Below are positions 42,786-51,945 of a stretch of DNA of 64,000 nt, one piece after another. This DNA comes from Pseudomicrostroma phylloplanum (lineage: Eukaryota > Basidiomycota > Exobasidiomycetes > Microstromatales). Where the stretch lies: the NCBI GenBank assembly GCA_039545275.1, contig BCHS01000002.1:1364001-1428000 (forward strand), written 5' to 3'. The position numbers were made by a program, and so were the translations under genes. Below the pieces are notes generated by a model. The model was not told where the DNA came from. It saw only the letters and a program-made list of their open reading frames with translations, and searched no databases. Within the stretch, counting starts at the first letter, position 1. Every line of letters starts with the position of its first letter.

Positions 42786-44580
42786 ATGCCGCTGTCAGAC
42801 TCAGTCATCCTGTCGACTGCAGCGCGTTTGTATGCGCCCTTGGCCGCCCTGCCAGTCCTCGTACAAATTTTTGGGTCCCTGCTGTTAGCAACAGCATCTT
42901 GGGTCGCCTACAATTTCTTTCTGCGTCATAGAGGGATCCCAGGTCCTCTCTATGCGAGATTGGGCATACCGTACTATCTCGCATGGCGCGCCCTGAAGCT
43001 CGACTGGGTAAGTCAGTGCTGCATGCCATGTGCAGCCTCGTATTTGTCAGTTGACCCAAGTATCTCTTATCTCCCTGTTCTATCTAGATTTGGCATGTGC
43101 AGGACCTTCACGACAAGTACGGGCCTGTAGTCCGGATCACCCCAAATCAGATCGACTTTTCGTCCCCTTCTGCCCTGCAGACGGTTTACTCCTTCTCCTC
43201 GTCTAACTACCTTAAGCCCCGACACTTTTACGATGGCTTTGTCCTCTTCAAGGGCAATCCTTCCATCTTCTCTGACTGCGATCCTCACTCTCATGCCGCT
43301 CGCCGAAGAGGACTCTCTGGCGCTTATGCCCTCAATTACCTTGTCAAGCTCGAAGACTGTGTCGACCCGATGATCGACCTCTTGATCAAGAGTATGCGCA
43401 GGAAGATCAGGAATGGCGAAGTCTCGCAGGATATGACAAAGACGCTGCACATGTTCGCCATGGATGCCGTTGGCGAATTGGTAAGTCCTATTGTACAGAC
43501 CGGCGAGAGTAACTGTGCATCTGCTGAGTTGACACCTGCTCCTCCCTTTACTCCTCACAGGCCTTTGGCGAGCACTTTGGGTTGCTGCAAAAGATGTCAG
43601 ACCCCACAAACTTTCTGCGTGGAGCATCCAATCTCTCACAGTGGGGCGGCGCCTGCGCCTACATGCCTCCGGCGCTAATGAATCTCATGCGCACGTTCCT
43701 CAAACGCTTCTTCAACGAGCCAGGGCCCGAGGTCATTGGTATCCACACCAAGACGCGCATCAACCGCCGCTTTGCTCTGCTGGCTGAAGGAAAGGTGCCC
43801 GAGAGGCCGGACATGCTCAGCAAGTTCATCGAGGCCAAGAACCCAGATGGGACACTGGGTACTCCAATGCAGGTGACCTTCAACTCTTCCTCTGTCATTG
43901 CCGCTGGATCCGATACCACGGCCTTGGCATTGGCTGCCACATTGCGCTACCTCGTCGCCAACCCACGGTGCTATGCCAGGGTACAAGCAGAAGTCGACGA
44001 AGCCTTTGAGACTGGCAAGCTCAAGGAGCCGAGCATGTACGGCGCTGCAGTCAAGCTCAACTATCTCCAAGCCTGCGCCAAGGAAGCCCTGCGTCTGCAT
44101 CCCCCCATCGGCATGTCCCTTCCCAGACTGGTGCCAAAGGGTGGAGACGTAATCGACGGCCGCTTCTACCCCGGGGGCACCACCGTGTCCATTTCCGCCT
44201 ATGTCCTGCACCGCGACCCCAAGATCTGGGGTGCCGATGCCAACGATTATCGACCTGAACGATGGACAGACGGTAAAGGCGGGGAAGAGGAGCGCAAGAA
44301 TCTCGAGAGGAACTTCTTCACCTTTGGTGGTGGGTCGAGGATCTGCATTGGGAAGAACATCAGTCTGATGGAAATCACAAAGGCCCTTCCGAGACTGCTG
44401 TGGCACTTTAATTTCCAGGCTAGTGTGAGACCCGAGGGTTGGGTGGGGAGGGACAGCGATGGGAGCACGGGTGCGCACATCCCTTGGTACGTGACGTCGA
44501 GCTGGTTCCTCAATGCTGAGCATCTACACCTGGATGTCAGTCTGCGACGACCCGAGGAGGACTTTGACGAAGATGATTAG
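42786..44580 (+). CDS. Cytochrome P450 monooxygenase
   Basis: Three exons: 42786-43007, 43088-43480 and 43561-44580; 544 aa. An N-terminal membrane anchor (LVQIFGSLLLATASWVAYNFFL, near residues 25-45) and the PGP hinge (GIPGPLYARLG) point to the ER membrane. P450 motifs: I-helix AGSDTT (about 321-326), ExxR with Glu380 and Arg383 (KEALRLHPP), PERW (DYRPERWTDG) and the haem loop FFTFGGGSRICIGKNIS with Cys467 as haem ligand. The overall pattern is that of fungal P450s related to the pisatin demethylase/CYP65 type, which hydroxylate small lipophilic compounds; the substrate is unknown. No biosynthetic partner gene is adjacent, so a detoxification or catabolic role is as likely as secondary metabolism. 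It is divergent from IST1. Confidence 0.92.
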
Positions 44581-45601
44581 CAGCAAGGGCGAGATGGTTG
44601 AAGGTCGCTCACGCGCCGCGCACTGTATGTATGTATTCTGTCTGTCTGTCCGCGACAATGTCAACGTAGCCTCGATCTGCTTTCCCACGCTCGAGAGGCA
44701 GTGAGTCCAATCGCACGCAACTTGCCTCTCAATCAGTCTCTCGTTTCCACATGCCGCACTTGGTACTGGGGACAGTGGTGTGGTACTTGCCTTCTCTGAT
44801 AGTCGGTCTTTGCTTGGCGATGACCGGTGGTACGTGGCTTGAAGTGTATCGAGGTCACGACCTCCAGTCTCCAGTCACCGATCACCGTTCTTCGGCCTCT
44901 TCCTGCTCAGGCTCTCAGCCTAGCCTCTGCGGGGAACCAAGGCGGGGTAAAAATGCCCGCGAGGTGCATGTGGGTTGATTGACAAGGGTCATCTGAGCAG
45001 TGCGGGGAAGAAGCGGGGTCCCGTGGTCTGGTCTCTCTGGCCTGCTGCGCTACGCACGAACCATGTCCTCGGTCCACGTGAGTGTGTGCTGTGCTTTGAA
45101 ATCCCAGCGTCCTGGCTCGCGGACGTGGAAAAGTAGATCGGGGGGTCGCGTTGCGTTGCGTTGCGTTGCGGGCAGATTGCCGTGTGTCCCTTTCCGCTCG
45201 GCTTGCTCCACACTGCGTGCATGCGTGGGTGCATTTGTCGCCAAAGGACCCAAGAGACCAAATGCCGGCAGGGGAGTCTGCCTCTTGGTCGGCATGGCAT
45301 GGCATGGCATGGCGGACCGCGGGGGGCACGTCAGAAGACCAACAGACATCAGTGGTGGAGCTACAGCTGGAGCTGGACTGAGAGGGTTGGGATTGATAAA
45401 TGGACAGGGTTGGTAGCAGGATGCTAGATTGGGCTTTCCCCTCGTTCTGCTTCCAGTATACCACCATCCGAGGTTGTCAGTCCTACCCATTCATCCTCAT
45501 TGTCCTTCAGCTCGACGCTACAGCATCACCCCGCACTGTACTCGCTCGAGCCACATCCTTCCACAGCTCCTACCAGCTTCCATCGCCACACTACACCCAC
45601 C
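44581..45601. other. Spacer with pentanucleotide microsatellites
   Basis: GCGTT is repeated about 4.6 times at 45148-45170, and GGCAT about 4.6 times at 45291-45313. The ATG of the next gene at 45602 follows CACCCACC. No ORF with motifs is seen. Confidence 0.6.
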
Positions 45602-46714
45602 ATGACCGCAGAGAAGTACGTCCGCTGGGATGAGCCCGAGGTGGAGTACGGCGCAGGCAAGGAGGAGGACGAGGTGATCAACGAGATTAGTCGTCAGATT
45701 AACACTGCGCAAAAGGCGCACTGGGAGGAGCATCGCCATGCCTTCAGCGGTACCCACGTCAAGACACACGCTATCGTCAAGGGCGAGCTTGAGGTTCTCC
45801 CCGATCTGTCTCCTCAGCTGGCTCAGGGCTTCTTCTCCCACCCTGGGAAATACCCAATCGGTTTGCGCCACTCCACCGAGACGACTGCCCTCATCGACGA
45901 CCGTGTTCGTCAACCTCGCGGGCTGGGAATCAAAGTCTTCAACGTCGAAGGCGAGAAGTTGCGTCAGGACGGTAAAGATCCCAAGACGCAAGACTTTGAG
46001 TTCAACTCCTCCCCCACCCTCGAGCTCGGCAATGCTCGCACCTGCAGGGACATCATCGGTCTGCGTCTGCAACATGGTGGATGTCCTGCTGATCTGGACG
46101 CAGCGCTGAAGAAGCGAGACGACTATGAAGTCCAAGACTCGCGAAATAGGATCCCTACCATCCCACTGTTCTCACAGAGACAGTACTCCCAATCTGCCTT
46201 CCGCTACGGAGACTATGTAGCCAAGTTTGCCCTGATCCCAGCGACAGAGGCGGGGGGAGGCAAATGCCCTGTTGCGCAGGTGCAGGACAAGGACAAGGAG
46301 CTCACTGCTGCCGATGGTCCCCATGCCTACAAGAGCTACACAACTGACTTTTACGCCCATCACGAAGCAGTCTACGACTTCCAGGTCCAGCTCCTCGAAC
46401 GAGAATTCTTCGAGTCCAGTGGCAAAGGCGATTTGATCGAAGATGCCCGTATTGATTGGCCTCAGGACAAGTACCCTTACATCACTGTTGCAAAAGTGAG
46501 GATCCCACCACAGGACGCTTTCAGTCACAGGCGCGTGGCCTTTTGGGAGAATGAAATCAGAGTGGACCCTTGGCATGGATTGAAGGTGCACAAGCCCCTC
46601 GGGTCCATCAATAGGGTCAGAAAGGGAGTGTACAAGGCGTCGAGCGCGTTTAGGAGACGACTTAACAATACCCACGAGGTTACTGTTTCGAGCGTGGATG
46701 ATATCCCAGACTAG
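45602..46714 (+). CDS. Small catalase-like haem protein
   Basis: A single exon of 370 aa starting at ATG 45602 in a good context. Catalase-core features are present: THVKTHAIVKGELEVLPDL (the region of the distal His), GFFSHPGKYPIGLRHSTE, RQPRGLGIKVFNVEGEKL, QDFEFNSSPTLELGNA and near the end GSINRVRKGVYKASSAFRR, where the proximal Tyr is expected. At 370 aa it lacks the extra domains of full catalases (about 500 aa or more) and resembles the catalase-related peroxidases (SrpA-like) of fungi and bacteria. These bind haem and use peroxides to oxidise organic substrates. No signal peptide is seen and no clear peroxisomal signal (the protein ends DDIPD). The exact activity cannot be told from sequence. 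Confidence 0.8.
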   Translation: MTAEKYVRWDEPEVEYGAGKEEDEVINEISRQINTAQKAHWEEHRHAFSGTHVKTHAIVKGELEVLPDLSPQLAQGFFSHPGKYPIGLRHSTETTALIDDRVRQPRGLGIKVFNVEGEKLRQDGKDPKTQDFEFNSSPTLELGNARTCRDIIGLRLQHGGCPADLDAALKKRDDYEVQDSRNRIPTIPLFSQRQYSQSAFRYGDYVAKFALIPATEAGGGKCPVAQVQDKDKELTAADGPHAYKSYTTDFYAHHEAVYDFQVQLLEREFFESSGKGDLIEDARIDWPQDKYPYITVAKVRIPPQDAFSHRRVAFWENEIRVDPWHGLKVHKPLGSINRVRKGVYKASSAFRRRLNNTHEVTVSSVDDIPD

Positions 46715-46886
46715 ACTAGTCTAGGCTGGGGAAGTGCGGAGGGAGCGAGGGAGAGAAGGGTCTGGGCTGAGGTGTATATTGTATCCGATCCTTTTTGGTC
46801 GTTCCTTTGCCAATCAAGCCGCCTCGAGTGGATGCAATGTAACAAATGTATTATCAATTACCCTGCGACGTCGAGCGCACCTCCGT

Positions 46887-48120
46887 CTATCCAAACATAT
46901 CATCTCCCGGTCGCGAGTTGCCTCCCTGTCCACCCTGTCCACCCTGTCCCCCAGCTCCGCCCGCTCCACCAGCACCACCCATGAACTGCCTAGCCATGGC
47001 CATCATCTGTGGGTCTCGCATCATCTGCTGGATCTGGCTCATATCGGGCATCCCGCCTCCTTGGCCCATCCGGTCGGCCATTCCGCGCAGCATGGGATTG
47101 TTGAGGAGCTGCTCCATGCCGCCGTTGGCCATCATGTTTTGGGCCATTTGTTGCATCATGGGGTTGTTCTGAGCGAGGTAGAGAGAGTTGGGAGTGGGGT
47201 AGCAAGGGATAGATTGAGTCAGTCCCACGAGCCTTCTAGCTCGAGCTTCTCTCCTTCCCTGCTACTGTACTCACAAGCAGCGAGCCCAGATCAGGCATAC
47301 CTCCTCCCATGCCAGGGAACCCACCAGCACCGGCGCCAGCTCCAGCTCCAGCATCCCTGCTGACTGCGTCCGACCCAGTAGCAGCAGCTCCCTGTGAGCT
47401 CGATCCCGCTCCCGCCTTGGCCGCCTGTGCCTTAGCCGTCTCCAAACCCGTCTGCATCAGCTTATTCTCCGGATCCACCAACAATCCCTGCTGATAAGCC
47501 TCGACTGCCTCTTCAAACTTGCCACTCGAGAACAGCGCATGTCCCAATCGACTGTACGCCTTTCCAAATTGAGGATCGATACGAGCCGCCTCCCGTGCAT
47601 CCTCTACGGCTTTTTCGTGCTGTCCAACTTGCGAGTAGGCAGCAGCGCGATTGGAGTAGTAGATGGGGGAACGGTTTAGATCAATGGCCTTTGTGTAGGA
47701 GGAGATGGCAGCGCCGTAGTCCTTGGAGGACATGCTCTTGTTGCCCGCAGTCTTGTGGGCGTCGGCGGCAGAGAGGTCTTCGGGAGAAGGGGCAGCAGCG
47801 GCAGCGGCAGTAGAGGAAGAGGAGGGAGCAGCACCTGCGCCCGTCGAAGACGACGATGAGGATGCAGCAGGTGCAGCAGCAGCAGCAGCTCCTGCTGCTC
47901 CCATCTTCTGCTGCGTCTTGAGGAATACATCATAGATGGTCTGCAGTCCCGCACTGGGAGGAGCGGGTTGTTGATCCAGGTTGAAAGCACTGCTGATGGC
48001 GCTAGCTGCCGAGGTCAATTGGGCCTGCTTGTCCGGCGAGGAGAGGGCGCTGGAGGATGCGGGGTCCTTGAGCCAGGCGACGATGGCTTGCGCCAGCTGA
48101 GTACGAGTATCGGCAGACAT
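46887..48120 (-). CDS. SGT2: Sgt2/SGTA-type TPR co-chaperone
   Basis: Two exons, 48120-47275 and 47168-46887; the 106-nt intron joins GGGMPDLGSLL to NNPMMQQMAQNMM. The product has 375 aa. The N-terminal dimerisation domain (LAQAIVAWLKDPASSS...) comes first, followed by an Ala/Ser-rich linker. Three TPR repeats lie at about 113-220 (AHKTAGNKSMSSKDYGAAISSYTKAIDLN, YYSNRAAAYSQVGQHEKAVEDAREAARIDP, AYSRLGHALFSSGKFEEAVEAYQQGLLVDP). The C-terminal region is Met/Gln/Gly-rich with an NNPML motif and captures hydrophobic tails. Sgt2 passes tail-anchored proteins to the GET pathway and its TPRs bind Hsp70/Hsp90. It ends in a GGAGGAGG run. The thioredoxin-fold gene lies upstream on the same strand, with a separate promoter. 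Confidence 0.9.
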
Positions 48121-48478
48121 GGCGTCAGAGGTGAGTGGGTGTGGTATGGGATGGTGGGATTGAGTTGAGAGGAGCAAGCAGCAAGTCGTAGGCGTAGTCT
48201 ACTAGAAGGCGGCCCCCGAGTGTGGCTGAGTGAGTGAGTGAGCGGCCCATCGCGCGGGGCGGGGCGGCCCATGCGAGCGAGCTGCCACTGGAAGCTTCCT
48301 CCCGCCAAGGCTTCCACGTACATGGGGCGCACAGCACGAGGGGGCCATGAGCCATCAGTCACGCTACAGTGAATTGAATGAAGATGATATACGGCCACGG
48401 CGACCATCATTCCTTCGTCACAAGGACGCAACTTCTATCTGCTCCTCCCTTCCAAACCCCCCTCCACACCACGCGCCA

Positions 48479-49843
48479 TCATAGGTCTGGCTTACCCTTT
48501 CCGAACAAGGGCTCGCCCATCATCATCTTGCGCAGGATCTGTACAGAAGAGAGGGAGGGAGCAGTGAGGCCGCCGTCAGCACATGCAGTCGTCACGATCG
48601 AGTCAACAGGTTCCGGGCAGACTCACGTTGTATTCCTCTCCTGCGATCTTGATAAAGATGTAGTAGAGGATAGAGAAGGCCGACACGATGAGCATCGTCC
48701 TGTTGGCGTACAGGGCGTCTGTTGGGGATGTTACCAGGCAAGCGGGTGGTCAGCAGCTGCTCATGGCCAGGAGCTTGTTCCTCACAGCGCATCACTCACC
48801 GACGAATCCGATGCCTCCAGCTCCTTCTCCCTTGAGCCATCGATCCCAAGTGTCACGCCTCTCATTCTCCTGCATCCTCCTGATCCTCACGTTCCTCTCA
48901 ATCAGCTTCCTAGACGGAACGTGGTAGATGGCTAATGTAGGCGCAGCCAGGATGTCCAGCTTGGCCGCGAGATGCACTCGAGAGTACGGTCTGAGGTAGG
49001 ACATTCCATCGTCTGTCAGCGAGAGGGAGGCATCAATGTCCGTCTCTCCTGCGAGTAGAAAGTCCTCTTCATTGTGCAGCTTCGGAGGCTCGGCTAGCAC
49101 GTCGTTTGCGTCGATCTTGTCGCCTTGTCCAGAGCTTCCGCTTGGAGGCGATGTCGTCGTGTTTGCGCCGAAGCCTCCAGACACACCTGCAGCGCTTGTC
49201 TCGGAAGGAGGAGAGGAGCCGTCGTTCCACGCCATTGAGACCCAGGGCTGTCCCCTCACGCCCTCCTTGTACCACTCTTCATCAACGTCGACGCTGATGT
49301 ACACCACCTTGAACTCGTAAGGGTACTGTCGCTGGAATTTGGCCACAGTCTACGGGCGAGCGGGAAATCGCAAAGTTGTCAGTCATATGGCCCCCCCTCG
49401 TTCCACCTCTATAGTCGCACGTTCCTCACCTTCTGATACTCCTTTAGAGGCGCTCCAGCCCACTGACTACTGAAATAGAGCGCGACGACTTTACAATCCC
49501 TAAAGTGTCTCCGCAAATCGATTGGGTTGCCTTTATCATCCACCAGCCTCAGTCTTCTCAGCAGTGGGTCAGAGTGCTGGTACTGTTCCGACGGGGGAAG
49601 TTTCCTCGAGGAGGGCTTGAGGGCTGGCTTGAGTCCGCTGGAGGACATGCGGCTCAGCGGTGAAGAGGTGAGGGCGGTATCGCTTGGAGAGGGAAAGGGG
49701 GAAGAGTTGCCGTTGGGTGATTGGTCCGCTGAGAACTCAGTGATGGTCGCTGCTGAGGGGGAGGACCTGAAGGAGACGGACCTCTTGGATGGTTGAACGC
49801 CAGAGGGGTGCGATGGCTTTGATGCTGATGACTGCGAGGACAT
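48479..49843 (-). CDS. Thioredoxin-fold protein with C-terminal membrane anchor, CxxC lost
   Basis: Four exons: 49843-49430, 49349-48800, 48718-48627 and 48538-48479; 371 aa. The middle resembles a nucleoredoxin/tryparedoxin-like thioredoxin fold: LRRHFRDCKVVALYFSSQWAGAPLKEYQK-TVAKFQRQYPYEFKVVYISVDVDEEWYKEGVRGQPWVSM, and later LDILAAPTLAIYHVPSRKLI with the cis-Pro. Where active members have WCxxC, this protein has WAGAP, so redox catalysis by that site is not expected. The first 100 residues are Ser/Pro-rich, and a Ser/Thr/Gly insert lies near 200-230. The C-terminus has one membrane span (TMLIVSAFSILYYIFIKIAG, about 329-348) and a short basic tail, giving a tail-anchored topology. Function is unknown. 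Confidence 0.72.
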
Positions 49844-50155
49844 GACGTCTGTCAAGACGGACGACGGCGATGACCGGACGACGGCGATGACGATGAGTCG
49901 AAATGTGGGACCGTCTGACGTCAACTAAGTGTAAGGTAGGCAAGGGGTGATCAAGACAGGAAGGTGGTGGAAGTGTAGATTGCATTGCCTTGGTGCCGCT
50001 CAGTCCCAAATCTCCCTGCCACGCCGGGCCGGGCGTGGAGGCCGAGCGAGCGTGCCAGTCCGACCTGACTGACACAACCTCGGAACACGGCTCTCCGCGT
50101 TCCGTGCCTGGCCTGGAGAAACATCCCGAGGCCAGCCCCCGCTCCACCCAACCGC

Positions 50156-51593
50156 TCATCCTTCCCGGGCATCACTGTTCGGCGTCGCTACGGTAAAGTC
50201 AGATACTGGCCGCCGTCCCACCTGCCTCAGAATATCACGGATGCCTCCAGGGTGCGACTTGATGCGCTCCACTTCTTCGTTCGATTTTGTGACCTAGCGG
50301 GGTTGGTGAGGAGATTGGTCTGTCAATGTCCCGTTCTCGACTAATCCCAGCATGGACTGCTCTGATGCTCACCAAGTGACCAGCGAAACACAGAGCATTG
50401 AGACTCAAATCTCCAATCTCATCGTCCTGAGGTCCTTCCTCGCCCAGAGGATAGTCTTCCTTGTCTCGAGGAATAAGGTGCATTGCCTTGCCAGTCAGGA
50501 GCAGGTTCCAACTCCTGGGCCCTCGCCGTGCGGGAACAGGCTGTCCCGAACTTTCGTCGCCCTGGGCGATGGCAGCTGCTTGAGCGCTGAACATCGCATC
50601 TAGCAGCTTCATCAATGCATCGCTCAGACACAATGTGATATCATCGGCCGAGCGTGATGAGAGGCCCGGTGGTAGGAGGTGTACGAAGTGCTGATATGGC
50701 AAGGGGAGCGCATGTACAGTCTCTGGAGAAACCACAACAATCAATCAGGGGCGTCAGCAGGAGTGCTCTACAATTCCTCGTAGCCCCGCCTGCCTGTACC
50801 ACATCCTACTCACCCATCTCCTTGCCATCTTTCTGGATACGGCTCAACAGCTCCTCGACCAGAACGCCGCCGCCTGACTGTAGGTTGACGAATTGTAGAT
50901 GGCAATGAGCCTGTGAAGCACCCGAGACTGGCCCGCAATTATAGAAGCAGAGGATGTCGGTAGACAGTGCTTGAGACACGGAAGAGAGGATCTGGAAGGC
51001 AAGACGGAGGGTATCGGGTGAGGGAGGCATGGTCTGTGGTTGGAAATCTAGTGTAGAGCAGGAGCAGGGCTCAGGTGTAAGCTCATGGGAGCGCTTGTAA
51101 GGCTGACTTTATACACGTACTTCTTGTTACTAGCAGAAAGTGATGCGGTATCAAGGCGAACTTGTTGAGCAGCAATGTATGGTCGCCGAGCTCGGCAATG
51201 AGTACTGGAGAGGCGAAAGGCGGTGTGAGGTCGGTCAGACAAGCTCCTCCTATCCGGCTTTCCTATGCCAGCCAATCTGATGGGGCTCTGCTCACAGTCC
51301 TTGTCGTATGGCGGTGCGAATACGTCCGATGGATTCTGCCCTCCCTCTTTAGGAGGCGGCTGTACACCCCCCTCCTTTGCCTCTTCCTTCCTCTTCTTCT
51401 CCTTGGCCTTCTCCCTCAATGCCTCACACCGCCTCACGGTCCATTGCATCGGTGGTCCATCTTCTCTCGCCTCATCGGTGATGGTGTGCACGTCCGAGGG
51501 ATAGAAGAAGGCAGAGCCGCTGGACAGGGCCGAGTCGTACTGCTTTGCGATGAGGGAGGGGAGGTCCCGGGGCAGGGAGGTGGAAGAGGTCAT
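50156..51593 (-). CDS. APA2: ATP adenylyltransferase (Ap4A phosphorylase)
   Basis: Five exons: 51593-51296, 51204-51121, 51047-50814, 50722-50373 and 50293-50156; 367 aa. An in-frame ATG at 51695 adds 34 Arg/Ser-rich residues (MPLVRHLYSLPRLIRTSSAR...) that look like a mitochondrial presequence. Conserved parts: SDVFAPPYDKD-LLIAELGDHTLLLNKFALIPHHFLLVTR-NFQPQTMPPSPDTL, then FYNCGPVSGASQAHCHLQFVNL with the HxHxQ nucleotide-binding motif, and the C-terminal HLVTKSNEEVERIKSHPGGIRDILRQVG. Such enzymes split Ap4A with phosphate into ATP and ADP and belong to the HIT superfamily. A disordered basic insert (EKAKEKKRKEEAKEGGVQPPPKEGG) sits near residue 60. It is divergent from the AlkB-like gene. Confidence 0.87.
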
Positions 51594-51945
51594 GCTGCGA
51601 GTGTGAGTGAATGCGATGCTATCCAGTCTATGAAGCCTTGCAGATGATGTCCTGATGAGTCTTGGTAAGCTGTAGAGATGTCTGACCAAGGGCATCAGCT
51701 CTACGAGTACGGGTCAATGGTAGCAAGGAGCGGAAGGAGGGCGGGGGTTGCAGTCGTGGTGAAAAGCAGGAGGCCCCGGCGCGATTTTTGGCCTTGAGCC
51801 TGGCTGCGCTTCTTCCCTAGATACTTCGGAGGTTCACCTTGACTCACTCCTATCGTCGACGATATCAGTCGAGACAAGCAAAGGTCAAGCTCGCAAGTGC
51901 CTCATGATATTGCAAGCTTGAGCTCTGCCGTAGTGAACTGCCGGC
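51594..51945. other. Divergent promoter of APA2 and the AlkB-like gene
   Basis: Contains the alternative upstream APA2 start at 51695. No other feature is seen. Confidence 0.4.
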
